From contig CM049316.1 in assembly GCA_026874595.1 (NCBI GenBank), positions 40,370,695-40,434,694 of the forward strand: 64,000 nucleotides of DNA, read 5' to 3'. Below the pieces are notes generated by a model that was not told the DNA's origin, ran no database searches, and was given only the letters and a program-made list of their open reading frames with translations. The number at the start of each line of letters is the position of its first letter. The first letter of the stretch is position 1. Of the stretch, positions 35,901 to 48,400 are shown piece after piece. Both the position numbers and the translations under genes were made by a program. The stretch comes from Sipunculus nudus (lineage: Eukaryota; Annelida; Sipuncula; Golfingiida; Sipunculidae).

Positions 35901-36469
35901 AATTACTTCTTCCCGGCTTGTAGTTTTATCAGTACATTGTTGGTTTTTGATAATTTTAAATATTTAACAACAATAATATGTCGCTTATTCAACAGACAAA
36001 GCACTGTTATCAGAGCGTTTTAGTATATTCATAAACGCAAATAATTTATCAAATGGTAAATAGATGATTTTTTTTAATTGAAAAAGAATTGCTTTTTTTT
36101 CAGAGTAGTTTTGCTTGAAATAAGACAGATAATGTATAAGAAGAAAATCATACTAAAATAAAAACGATGTATCTGTTTACTAAGTATATGTATTAAAGCT
36201 CATACTCATTAAAGACGAAACAATTGATTCTACAAATAACAATTCACGCATTAAAGATTAAATAACTGGTGATCGGAAATTAGGGTTATGAATTATTAAA
36301 TATATACATTGGTAGGCGAAATAGCACCAAATTGGACTAAGTCTGAGTAATAATTATCGAGGCTTATAATTAATAAATAATATTAAATACAATGCATGAA
36401 AGAAATATGCTTTATAATCGATACATTTTTAAGCTCACACTAAAAAACTAGAGAAAACGATTAATTATA

Positions 36470-37520
36470 TTCCAAACGTCAGCCAGCAGCGGGTTGAATG
36501 TCCTTGGACTGGCACCCTTCCTATAAGAAGCGCTACAAGGAACCGAAATCACAGAGTACACAGCTCCTTGGTTGGACGCGTCTTGAGAAAGACAAAGCGA
36601 GATCGTCTGGCCATGGCGGAGTGAAGAGCCGACGTTATCCCTAAACTGGCGGGATATGTGACACTTGTTAAGATATTGGCGGAGTTGGGTGGCAGACTGA
36701 CGCGTTATCAGTTGCCGGGTTGGGCCAACTAGGTGCATCGGGTGCCTTTGAAAGTTGGAGGCCACTGTAACATAGAATTGCACAATCAGAGAGAGCATTT
36801 CAGCCAACCTTTACAGACATTACATCCAGGGGCGTACCGGATTGACATCACACCAGACCAATAAATTTTAAAATGACAGAGCAGCGTAAGCTTTCCTCTC
36901 AGGCGCAAATTAAAAGACTAAGCGGAAAGTTCGTGTCTGGAGTGAGTCCCTGTGGAGACAGACATACATCGCAACAAATAATTTTCGGCAGACCAAATCC
37001 AAGGCATGCGAAAACGGGCTTTGAGAGTTTTGTAGCAGTTGAAGGTTCACTGGGTGCGGGTTTGGTCGATTGGTCCGGCTCGGACTACATAGGCTTGTGG
37101 AGTTGCAAGAAGCGACCGGCTTTGCCCTAATGACCCCAATTTGCTGTCTAAATGAATCCCGGTAGATGGAAAGAATCGATGAAAATCTGTCGTGGGAGAT
37201 TGATCGTATACTGGCGGCAGACGCCGTTCTCATGCTGGTCGCCGAACTGCCATCTCCGTCACTAAATCAGACGCGTTCTTCGCCAGATCGGCGACACTGG
37301 AAAAACCTCTAAATGTGCCGAAGCTATTGGCAAGAACTCCGTCCGCCAAGACTGGTCCACATCCTGCTCACCGTACCTGGCAGCATCAAAGGAGACCCGA
37401 AGTGCCAATAAAACATGCGCTTTCCCCATGAGGTGTTCCCCCGACTTCCGTGGCCAGTTCGAGTCAAGCGGTTTCTTTTGAAATCCGTCCCCCTGTCTCA
37501 TGGTAATTGTACCCATAGTG
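36470..37520. other. Moderately GC-rich block with open frames on both strands, unclassified
   Basis: Base composition is clearly richer in G and C than the flanks, with sharp edges near 36470 and 37700. Minus-strand frames of 119 codons (36807-36448), 107 codons (37233-36910) and 84 codons (37516-37262) lie in series, with an 85-codon plus-strand frame overlapping. None matches a family I can name. A decayed retroelement is the simplest idea. 'gaaaataaagtttactg' near 37825 would fit a plus-strand 3' end. Confidence 0.35.
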
Positions 37521-40500
37521 AGCTCTTCACTATAGGAATTATAGGATCTTCCTCCTCATATGTTCCTGTAGTCAATGAATTAAGGGTTCCTATTTTTCTT
37601 CTGGGTGGCCAGATCAGGACCGATGGCCGGGATATTTCATCTGCTTGTAAACTATCTTCTTTTTGTTCTTAGCATCCTGTCTGTATTACAGGGTTTAGGG
37701 TATTGTCCGACCATTCGACCTAGTCTGCACCACGAGGGGAAAAAGTTCAGAGGAAAAATTGGATAGAGGAATATTTTGGCCTGTTATTTCCTTGTACCTT
37801 TTTTATATTCCCGTCACTTATTCGAAAATAAAGTTTACTGATTACTGGCTTGCCTCAAGCTAGTAGCAGATGTGCCCATGTGCTATCAAGTTAGATGATA
37901 GCAGTGAAAACATGACTTAGTATTTATTCTAGTGGGACCGATATCACCTACTTTGAATAGTGACAGCAGTCATTTTGAAAATTGCCCTGCAATGGGCTTT
38001 CATATGTAATACCACAATGAAATCGCTATACACAGACGGTAATCTTGAAACAAGGTATTACTGAGAAACAGACGGTATATGCATGTACTGAATCACGCAC
38101 AAATTCCATCTCTATTGTAATCGACGCCATTTCTGAGGATGCACGACGTAACAGTCAATCACTTAATCAGGCCTTATACAATTCAACAAGCATGCAGGGA
38201 GGTATACTTATATTTTGAGTTTTCTTTCAGAATGACGTTAGAAAGTAAACACATTTAACGACAATTAAGTCTACACGGAGTTGCTTCCTGTTCGAGATGT
38301 TGAGCGCAGGTTTAGACAATGCATACGTTGTGCCACTCCGACATTTCGGGAAACTCTCTTGCGTAAGAGGCGCTAAGGTCCGTTAGTTATTTAACAGTAG
38401 ACCATATGCTGTTACCTGTAGTGCTATCACTGCCGACATCTTCTTACGACATACGTGTGTGGTCTTCGTTCTGGATATGTAAATGTTATTTGAGATATGT
38501 TGTTGTTTACGCCATAGGTTGGTCTACATGTTAGCAAGTTTACTAACAAACTCATGAACGAATAAAGATAAAATTTATCGCGGATTAGCGTTACAACCAA
38601 AGGTCAAGTCAATTAGCGTCGGAGACACAGGCTTGACCTTAAGGATACGAACTGGTACTCGGACTCGGAGACCTACGGTCTCAATTGCAACACTGGCGAT
38701 CGATTACGGCCAGGTATCTGCAGAATTATTACTACCGATTATCGCCTCGAGGCTATCAATAAAATATTGGTATATACTCGGCGGCTTATAGGGATTGATG
38801 AGTTTATTTCTATATGCAAATTTGGGTAAAATATGTTGTGGGTCCACCGGGTGCAAATCCATCTGTTTAAATGTTTTCCATTTCTTCTGCCATTTTCTGT
38901 TTGGGTCAGATCTTTTCCAACGCTAAATTTGACCTTGACCTTATTCCCAAGGCCGTATACTCCATAGCCGATTCCTATTTATCGCTCAGTTGCGGGCGTC
39001 AGGTTGATGGCTTCAGTAATCGCTTGGCGATTGTATACATCTGTAGTTTTCAAATAGGTTTGACCTGTTTCTATTCTTTGTCATATATGTATCTTATAAA
39101 TACAAGCTATTCATCGTCTTCAGCATTTCCATTGAAAAGTGGCCCGTTTTGTAAAGTTACGAAGTCACGACTAATACTGGTTAAAAGAATATTGTACCGG
39201 TAAATAAAATGATATAATTATATGAAAACTCTTTAAAGAGCGCAATAAAACATTTTCGGGTTCACTTGAATTTCATGAAGTAAGTCATTCTTAACCCATT
39301 ATCTGATTTTGTTATTCAATATTGACCACAACAGTGAAATTTTAGTGATGTTAGAGCGATGTTGAAAATCTGAAACAGTTGGACAAGATGCGTTTCAAGC
39401 AATGCTGGGTCCAAATGCTCCTCGGCGCAGTTGAATGCAAATATTTCAAATTAATCAAATCATGCAAATGCAAAAGACATTTCCACCACAGTAGTGACAT
39501 CTGTATGCGACGATTTGCACACTTCGGGTCCGTTATATCAACGAAAAAGAGAATAATTGCAAATTGAAAAACCAAAATCCTGTCTCATCGTTAGTAATGC
39601 GGGTAATGACTGTGTCTGTGGTGTGTTTCTGCTTTCATTGAACAGTGCGCATGCTCGTGGGAAAGGTTTATTAAATAATATCAATTGTAATTACGATAAA
39701 ACTCGTCGGACGCAAGTGAAAAATTTGTCCACAGTGACCAAAACTATGTAACGGGAAAGAACTAATCGATTCATTTTTTGATAACGAAAACGTAATTAAT
39801 TGCTTCCTAAAAATGCAAGTACTTATAATTTTATATATGCTTGTTTTGCGACATTTGCTATTTCATATGAAAAATAACACAAGAATGAAAAACATTGGAA
39901 TATTGTGAGCTACTGTATTGCATTCAACGCCTGCTCAGAGGCCTATTTGCAGTAGGAATGGATATTATTTTACAAAATGGGAAACCTGATACTCCAGCCC
40001 CCTGAATTTGTGTTCCTGCATATAAAACTCAAGAAAATATTTTTTTTTTCTAATTTTCTTTCAATTGTTCCTCCCCCCTGTACACCCTCTCTGAAGTTTA
40101 CATAAAATAAAGGAAATACCCTTTTCTAATTTTCTAAAATTCATAGATTCTTCAACTCCTTTATAAACTGGGCTTTAAAACAATTTGAAGCTGTGTAAAA
40201 TATACTGACATGATCATATTAACTGGTATTGATGTATTATTACCATATTTCATTGATATAATTAGTGCATGAACTTAGTTTGCCTCTAAATGTGAATAAA
40301 TTATACCAATGAGGAAATGAAGCATATATAGCCATAGAGTCATATGCAATATTGATATTATCAAAACAAACACTGGTATACTGCTGTATAAAGGCTGGAC
40401 TATAGCTTATGCGTCTGAAAAAGGTGTTCAACACACTGCTGTTCAATATTTTAGACTTGTTTTAAGACGGGAGTGCTGTCAGAAATATAGTTTGGGGTCA

Positions 40501-40835
40501 ATAAAATCTACATGTGTCTAATATATAACGATTACTGCCTTCTTATCCAAGATTTGTCATGCAGACATGGTTTGGCTAGTTCACACATTTGTTCTATAGC
40601 CTAGCAATTAAAAAATAGTCTTACAGTGAATGTGTTAAAAGAGTACAGGGACATAAACAGAAAATTGACCAAATATATTCCGCTTATAAATATTCCTTTT
40701 AAGTGCTTCAGATAAGGACTCACAGGTTGAGGGTGCCCTTTTGGAACAATTCTTTCTTGTATGGGTTGATTCTTTTATACTTTTGCAGATGTGAACACCT
40801 TTTCAGGTATAACCATAAAATAAATAGACCCATAC

Positions 40836-41045
40836 CTACTCACAAAACCCCATACCGGTTGTATTTGTGGGAGGTTCTAAATCGACTCCGCCATTATCTG
40901 CATTAAGAAATATTGATAATGTTTCTTTCAGCTGAAGAAAATTAGACAAAGAAATAAGGTTACTCCAAACTCTAGGTCCAATACAAGATGTTTCATGAGA
41001 GGGAAAACATTGCTTCAAACAAGGGTTATCTGTAAGAGTTACGTC
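40836..41045 (-). pseudogene. Possible scrap of a LINE-type reverse transcriptase C-terminus
   Basis: The minus-strand frame reads SHETSCIGPRVWSNLI and then NFLQLKETLSIFL. This echoes the 'GPRLWNSLP...FKxxLKxxL' tail common to many non-LTR retrotransposon polymerases. The spacing between the two halves is shorter than usual and the upstream frame is closed. I see no other polymerase motif nearby. This could be coincidence. Confidence 0.25.
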
Positions 41046-41919
41046 TTTACATCCAAATATGTCCTCGTGAATGCTGTAGGAAACCTCAAATTAAGTAACA
41101 ATGACTTCTAATCTGTGAGCTATGTGATTGAAATCATCTTTAGAGCCAGACTCGTCTGAATCTTAAGTGCTGCTGGACTAAAATTTATTAAAGGGTCATA
41201 CATTGAAAATAATAAATATTATGCACAAATACATTCCTCTTACCAATCCTATATATTTGAAGATAATTTGCCCAAGTTTCAAAATAATCCTTCTTTTTTA
41301 AGATTATAAAGATTACATTTTCAATAATTATTCAATACATTCAAGTGAAAGTTTAAACTCTGCAGTTATTTGTCCGACTTTGAAATAAAAACTGATACAT
41401 GCAGAGTTCATCCGGCATACCCATTTCCTAGTCATTATTCAAAGTTTTAAAAAAGTCAGGCAAAAAAGTTTTTATAATATTGACTATCAGATGTGAAATT
41501 TCCCTTTTCCTGGTCAATTTCAAGTAAAAAGTCGTACAATCTCCACTATTAAGGCAAGGATTACATTTTATTTGCTGCACATATTAATCTTGGATATCGT
41601 TAGAGATGGTGCCAGACAGGTGGAATAATCTGTAGTATATGTGAACATTTTTATGAAAATTTAATGGTGAATTTTTGAGTGAAATTCCAAACTTAAGCAA
41701 CATTATACAGTATTTAATTATAAAGATTGTTCAGTCAAGCGTACATCATGTGTTTTAATTTGTTTTAGTGAGATTACATCCTCGGCAAAATAAACACATA
41801 AATGGCCACAACATTTTGAAAAAATAAACCTGGAGACATGAACGTTTAAGTATTTAAAGAGCCTATTCCGTTCTCTAATAGTGTGTATATCATTTAGACC
41901 ACAGATATACGAGTGAAAT

Positions 41920-42384
41920 TTGAGTGAGAGACTGTATATATCCTCCTTACACTCATTTGATCAAAAATGTGTTAAGATTTTGCGAATTACGAACAGCAAT
42001 GTTAACATATCCATATCCCAAGAGCAAAAATTGTTTTTATGCCAATTTCAGTCCACCATAACTTTTGAGAGGAAGGTACATGAAGGTCAGCCTGAATTAG
42101 ATATTCTTACAAAAATATTTTCAGCAATTTTGCAAAATGCCCCACAAATTGAGAGGGGTTTGCACATAAAGTTTTTTTTAACTAGCCTAATTACATGTCT
42201 CAATTATTTATCTGTTGTTTTCGTTGATAATAAAAATTCTGGTAATTTTTACCAAAATGTGTTTAAATTATGCTTTTATTTGGTGGGAATTTCCAAATAC
42301 TCAAATCTTGAAAATAATTGCATATCATTACTTGCGTATATTGGATCTTCTTTATATTCTACCAAAATATATATATTTCTGTAA
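41920..42384 (+). CDS. 154-codon open frame, hypothetical
   Basis: This is the longest uninterrupted frame in the window, in AT-rich sequence where stops are frequent, so its length is mildly surprising. The product would have mixed hydrophobic stretches (around FFLTSLITCLNYLSVVFV) but no clear signal peptide, motif or homology that I recognise. No promoter, poly(A) signal or splice site is convincing. It lies inside intron 2 of the minus-strand gene. It may be chance or a remnant. Confidence 0.15.
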   Translation: MSERLYISSLHSFDQKCVKILRITNSNVNISISQEQKLFLCQFQSTITFERKVHEGQPELDILTKIFSAILQNAPQIERGLHIKFFLTSLITCLNYLSVVFVDNKNSGNFYQNVFKLCFYLVGISKYSNLENNCISLLAYIGSSLYSTKIYIFL

Positions 42385-43840
42385 TAAAAGCAAATATAGT
42401 TACATACCTGGTAACCGAAACTAATGTTAGTTAGCTAAAAACTAATATTTTAAGTTAATTGGTTGTTAAATGTCGGTAAATAAAGAAAAAACTAGGCGTT
42501 TGCAATCAGCTGGCGATCACTAGAATCCTCCTGTTCCCCTCTGACGCCCGCATCTGAGCGATTTTCGGGAATGTTCTATCGGGTGCATGTATGACCATGA
42601 AAATTAGATAACGGTCCAAAGTAAATATCAGGTGAAAGTCTGTCACGTCAGACTAATATTATGCCTATTATTATGTTTTTGAAATCAACCATATGTAAGC
42701 TCCAGCGCAAAAACGGACAAAGGAAAGAAAAAAAAACAGAATAGGAACCCCAAGAAAGGTGAAAAATTGTAATTGATGGTAAATTGATGTTGTAAAATTG
42801 TAAAAACAAAATAAAAATGTAAAAATTGTAATTGATGTAATTTGCACTCAGAGGAACCTGAGAAAAGTGACCCACAAGCAATGTGACCAAAATATTGATA
42901 TAGTTATAAATTTCAACCCCTATAATGTTTGTATCATTACAGGTGGTGGCTTAATGATAATTTTAACGATTTTTTAAGACTTCACAAAATTCAGAAGCCA
43001 TGTACAGGGGGGTTTGCACTCTTTTAAAAATTAAAATATATACCCGCCCCCCTAAATTTTGAGGGGGTTAACACATGAAGGTAGTATTAATACCTAGTCA
43101 CTATTTTCAGCACTGAATTGTGTCACGTGATTATTTCATGCAAGTTACCACATCTTCAATGTCGTGAAGTACAGTGTTTAAAGATCTTGCATCCCCGTGC
43201 AATTCGTCAAAATGCATGTGCTATAAGGATTGGAAGACCTTCGAGAATAAATAAATTTACACCAGATAACCCAGGACTTATCTCGACTAATGATACCAGA
43301 AGAACAAAGTACAATCTCGAATTAGAATGGCAAGTGGCCTTGGTAGTGGTGAGCATGATTTCATTTATCAATGTTCAAAGAATTAGTCGGGGTTCTGATA
43401 AAAACCAAGAGTATGCATTGGAGATCGTGCTTCATTCCACATGCACAAATTTAAAATTATCCACTCTTTTAATAATTGTTTCTCAGTAGCATTGACGTAT
43501 GCAATTAGCATGATGTGTGAGTCGTTTGACTAAGGCTCATTGGTTTAATAAACAAGATTTTCAGAGCCATATTTTTTTTATTAAAATTGTAGTTTAAGAA
43601 CACGGAAATTGTTCTTACATATTTTAATAAATGTTCCAGTTGCTGATAATAAAAAACAATGTATCATTACAAGCTCCTATTATAAAAGCCTCATTCTTTT
43701 GCTCAAGCTGCGAAATTGGATTTAATTTAAATATAGAATCTGAGAGTTTTCAAAGTTTCTTCATCCTGACTTGAATCTCTTTTATTTCAAAAGCCACATT
43801 TTCTAGAGTATTATTAAAACATCAGTTAGAATATAAATCG

Positions 43841-44022
43841 AGGCTTGGATAGTCGAGTGGTAAAACGCTCGGCTCTCTCCGCTGGCGATCCTGGTTGGGT
43901 CCCCGGCGTGGCTACGAGAAAAGGTTATAGTTGCCCGTCCCAGGTTGGTGGTTTTCTCCGGATTCCCCGGTTTCCTCCTCCTCCACAGACTACCGAACGC
44001 CACCATCCGAGCCACGGAGAGT
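43841..44022 (+). mobile_element. tRNA-derived SINE, copy 1
   Basis: The tRNA-like head 'ggcttggatagtcgagtgg' (A box) is followed by 'ctcggctctctccgctggcg' and a diverged B box 'ggttgggtcccc'. The core 'cccaggttggtggttttctc' plus 'cggattccccggtttcctcc' follows, then 'gaacgccaccatccgagcca'. The core resembles the conserved central domain of animal SINE superfamilies such as MetaSINEs (from memory). Copies 2 and 3 in this window share it. Confidence 0.85.
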
Positions 44023-44592
44023 ACATCGTATTAGTTTTTAGAACTAGTTACAAAATCCATGTAAAATAAATAAAGTTTATAATCTAAATCGGTGTTCTTT
44101 TACGCATACGTTTAAGAATCCGGTTCTTTTGACAGAAAATCATTTGACAGAAATAGATAATTATTTTTATGAAACATCCTTGCAATAAAAGCAAATTCAT
44201 CTTAACGGTGCCCATTTACCTACTTTTTAAAAAGAATGTATGTGATGTTTTACCTTCATCTGTGCATATATTAATGATTTAAGGGCAATTCTGGTTATGA
44301 AAAGATCTTATAACGCCTCCAGAAGGATGTATGAACTTGTTCATCAACAACTTGTTTGTAAACACAGCGAAGTCCAACATTTAACAAGTGACCTCTTGCA
44401 TTTGATAAGGATCAGCGGCCAAGAGCGTGCAAGGCTAAATATTACTGGTAAACGGTATGTGATTTGCTAAATTTCGCTCGGTCGAACCAATTGAAGAGAC
44501 TGTTTCATTGCTCATTATTCCTGAAGCGTGGGGACAAAAGCACGACAAACTTGAACAAAGAGAAGCAATGACTTTGAATCAGAACTCTTATA

Positions 44593-44870
44593 CAGTGGAG
44601 CGTTGTTCATCTGAACACCGTTTATCCGAAATAATAACCGTTAATCCGACATTTTTACAAAAACAAATTTGACGGTCTGCATTTATTATCTAATGAATCG
44701 ATATAACAGGTTGTGGCGCGTGTACGTATTCCAGGTCTCGATTAATTAGTGCATGCATCATGCATCACATCAATACCACGATTTTATTTTGCACATGACA
44801 CATCCGAACGTTCATTTATCCGAACAAAAGAACACCCCCCACCTATGTTCGGATAAACGGCGCTCCACTG
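44593..44870. mobile_element. pogo/Tc1-like MITE, CAGTGGAGCG termini, TA target site
   Basis: The left end 'cagtggagcgttgttcatct' and right end 'ggataaacggcgctccactg' are inverse, with further inverse 'gtttatccgaa' and 'ttcggataaac'. TA flanks both ends (44591-44592 and 44871-44872). At 278 bp with no coding sequence, it is a non-autonomous derivative. CAGT-starting TIRs with TA duplications are typical of pogo-group elements. Confidence 0.87.
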
Positions 44871-45334
44871 TATTACTTGTATACATCGTACCGCGTATCT
44901 TACGTGAGGGAAGTATTGCAATACGTATCGTATCGTCAGATAATGTACCATTACAGCCCCACATATCAGGGTCCATGTTATATTTTTAGTTATAGGAAAA
45001 CGGGCTTGTAGTTAATATGTTTCTCAAGGAAAACGGGAGATTTGTCTGCTTTTGGCAATAAATGCGACATATATTCACAAAGACATTAACAGTTGAAGGC
45101 ACAAAATGGTTTATCCTGACAAATATATTGTATGTAATGAGATGGGTACCAGCAGGCGAGAATGTAAAACATAAACCATATTAAGTGAAAATATTAGGTT
45201 TATTGGAATTACTGGTGGTTAATACAAAGTAATGTTTGTTAATAAAAAAGGTGTTTAACAACGAGAGAAAGGGAAGGTATATCATCATCAGTGTCCCTTT
45301 ATTTTAGTTTTATCATTTATCTGTTTCATTAAAT

Positions 45335-45490
45335 GGGGCCTGGACAGCCGTGCTGTAAAGCCCTCGGCCTTCTCCGCTGGCGACCCGGGTTCGATCCCAG
45401 GTGCTGCTAAGGGAGTAGGTTGTAGTGGCGGTCCCAGGTCGGTGGTTCTCTCCGGGTTCTCCGGCTTCCTCCACCTCTCTGACTACGATC
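45335..45490 (+). mobile_element. tRNA-derived SINE, copy 2
   Basis: The head is 'ggggcctggacagccgtg', with a perfect B box in 'cccgggttcgatcccagg' and the core 'cccaggtcggtggttctctc' plus 'cgggttctccggcttcctcc'. It departs from copy 1 after about 45486, so either the tail differs or the element ends there. Confidence 0.87.
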
Positions 45491-48400
45491 TTCAGCTCTA
45501 TCAGTATCTTCCATTTTCGCATTAAATATCTCACTGTGTACCGACTCAATTTGTCAAATTTTATCGTTGCTGAGGGAGCCAGTGCGGGCCGTATTTTCCG
45601 GAGACCTGTCACCGGCTCGAGCGCCAACTTCACTTTCAGTCAATCAGTCAGTGTTTCATTGAGGTTATTTTGAATAAAAAAATGTTTATATCGTATAACA
45701 AAACTAGATATTACTCAATTTGAGGATTTCCGTGTAAACAATGTTTTGTAAAAGCTGTAGTCTAATTTTGATATTTCAGTAAAAACATGTTTATGTCGTA
45801 GAAGCTTTGTGTAAACAAATTTTATATCACGCAGTTAAAAGAATTTCATGTACTGGATCAAAACAATGTTTTGCAAAAACTAGTTTTTATTTTTTAATAT
45901 TTCAGTGAAACTGAAATACTTTCCCGTATATGCAGCAAAGTTTATTGATAAAATAAATTAGAAACACACATAATAACGTCTATATTACCGTGTATAGAAT
46001 TATAGCTTATATAAGTTACGTAATTAATTATGTAATTAAGCCTGACTTGTACACTACGCTGAAAAAAATCAAGGTAACGGCCGGATGGCTGACTCATTGC
46101 CCTTGGGTTAAGTTTATTGCTGTCGGCTGTTTTGTGCCCCGTCATTCTTATTTCTCTGGGAAATTAGAATATTTTATCTGGATAATATGCCTTTATTGGA
46201 TGTGCATCCTCAATCGTTTTGATTTTTTAATCAATTATGAAATAAAACGACCAATCTTCGCTATAACCGATTAATTTGCACACTACTAATATATATGCAA
46301 AGAGACAGACACATACATTAAAAACTCTTTTACTTAAGAAAAATTCTCCCAACTCTAAGCATAATCAATCCAATAACTGTGAGGGGGAAAAAGAGTTTCA
46401 GTGATGAGTTGACATGATGCCTGTACTTGTATATTTAGTTAAATGTTTGCACGATGATAGTAGATTCCCACCTTTTTCATTTACAAAGTGGTTTCGCTGC
46501 CAAATGTGGATCAGGGCGCTCCAGGTAACGAATCGATGGCGCGGTTTAGAATCACTGGAAAAGCACTCATTCGAAATACAAATAATGGGGCATTTGGCTT
46601 AAGTTTATAATTGGCAAACGTTTATCACTGAGTGCAAATTCAAAGAAGTAACTGTATTTTTATGTTGGAGGTGTACTCGAACATGAGGTCGTGCCGTGGA
46701 AGATCATGTGGAAACTCATACTTGAGAGCATTTAAACGGGACCTACTGCGCTGTGCGGTAAAAGCAAACTGGCATGCAAAAGTTCTCTCGCAGTTCTTTT
46801 TAGTTCATTTAATTACAGGAGATGACAGAGCTCTTTTTAGATTTACCTGTCCATTGATGGCTGCGTCCTATCGAATACGGGTGAATAGTTAATTGTGGAT
46901 CGGCATTCCTTCTTTACGTAAGCAGATTCTGTACCTATTCACTCTATATTTTACAAGTTCTGCCTATATGCGGATTCTTTAGGACGCTGGCTCTTCCAGC
47001 GCATTACATTTTTTGTTTTATCCATCTGCAGTTTTACCATTACCAAGTAACGTGTATATTGTGGGCTAACATTAACAACAATACAGTTACCGAAATCCGT
47101 TGTTGTCGTACTGTGTATCTTTCTTGTTTAAACATACAATATTAGCCTTTTTTAATCAAAATTAAAATCTGAATTTTCAGGCAGAGAAACTCGGTGGAGG
47201 GGAAAAACTTATTTGAAATATTATCGCATATTTAAATATTTGCCCACTAAAAAGTTGCTTGATGTTACTGAGTGCTTTACCTGGCGCACTTTTTCTCAAT
47301 AAAATTTTATAGTAAAGATAAAATATCATATCATATCAATGTAGGCAAGTGTTATAATTATACATACGGTACTATCACTGTGATAAATGCACCAAGTTCA
47401 TTATTATTTACTAAAAGTTAACGGAGGGGCCTACGGACGGACGGTGTCCATAACATAGAACGACCCGTCTTAGGCGGGCATACAAAGATAATATTGTTAC
47501 AAGGATTTTATGTGGGTGGGGATTGATAAGCCATGTGTCCTCTCAGTGGATTACGATGGCGAGACGACACAGGAATAACATTTCTTATACTATATTTATA
47601 TTTTATGTCTGAATGATGCACTCTGGGGCCAAACGGTCGCTAGGACACATTACATCTTTGGTTAAACTAGTTTTAGAACTGTGTGCAGCCCCATCATTGC
47701 AGGGTTCTATTTCGGAATTTGTTAAGTTTGCTAATTGGTTAAATCATGGAGCCACTAATTACTTTTCTCTTACAGTTTGTAATGAGTTGCCATTTAAAGC
47801 ACGGCCGGTTCTATAAATGGCTTAAATAAAGAGAGTGAATCGTCCAATTACGGAATCTCACTTTGGCATTTCCTGTCACCCGTCCTTAATATAGGCTGAC
47901 GAAGCAGAATGATTATAAATATAGAACGTTTGTGACGAAACAACCCGGGCATCCTTAGCAGGCGGGAATGGCCACGGAGCGGCAAGCGTGCCATAGTACC
48001 CCGAGTAGTCGCTGAGAGTGTTAGCTCATATCCAAGTAACGCTGGCCCACACAACAACTTGTCCTGTAAATTACTTGCCAGGTCTTTCCCGCGGCTATCA
48101 CATTCAATTGAATGCCACCCGGAGGTGATAAGAATTTAAATATAAGGCTGAAATAATTATCTAGCCACCAACATAACGGGCTGCCTCCAATCTAATCGGC
48201 CGAGTGGTCCTAACATCAAAGGAGGCATTCTGAGACGAAAGACATTGAAAGTAATCCTAGATAATCCCAGTGTCCACACGCGCTTGGCCCCGACAAACGC
48301 TACATCGAGTCGCGGCCTGGCAGCGGTGAATTATGGTTAGAAATATTGGGTCTTTGGTAAGAGCACCAGATCGGACCGGGACTGCAAATAATCCCCGACC

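Larger units (their letters stand above)
32986..43840. other. Interior of large intron 2: mostly unique, no exon confirmed
   Basis: Assuming the three-exon gene model, this lies inside intron 2. I searched the minus strand for phase-0 exons between consensus acceptors and donors and found none that keep an open frame with multiple supports. Separate entries cover the GC-rich block at 36470-37520, a possible retroelement scrap at 40836-41045 and a 154-codon frame at 41920. Locally GC-richer patches at 33905-34210 and 34785-35150 have open frames but no believable splice pairs. Confidence 0.4.

Noticed and set aside
38871-39203. 110-codon plus-strand frame after an acceptor-like 'gtttgggtcag'
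   Set aside because: The text includes low-information 'tttgaccttgacctt' repeats common in invertebrate dispersed DNA, and there are no partner exons or homology.
47848-48063. Minus-strand exon after 'taatttacag' with a D-K-L-L-C-G start
   Set aside because: The frame is open, but no donor is seen before the stop and the translation is not protein-like.
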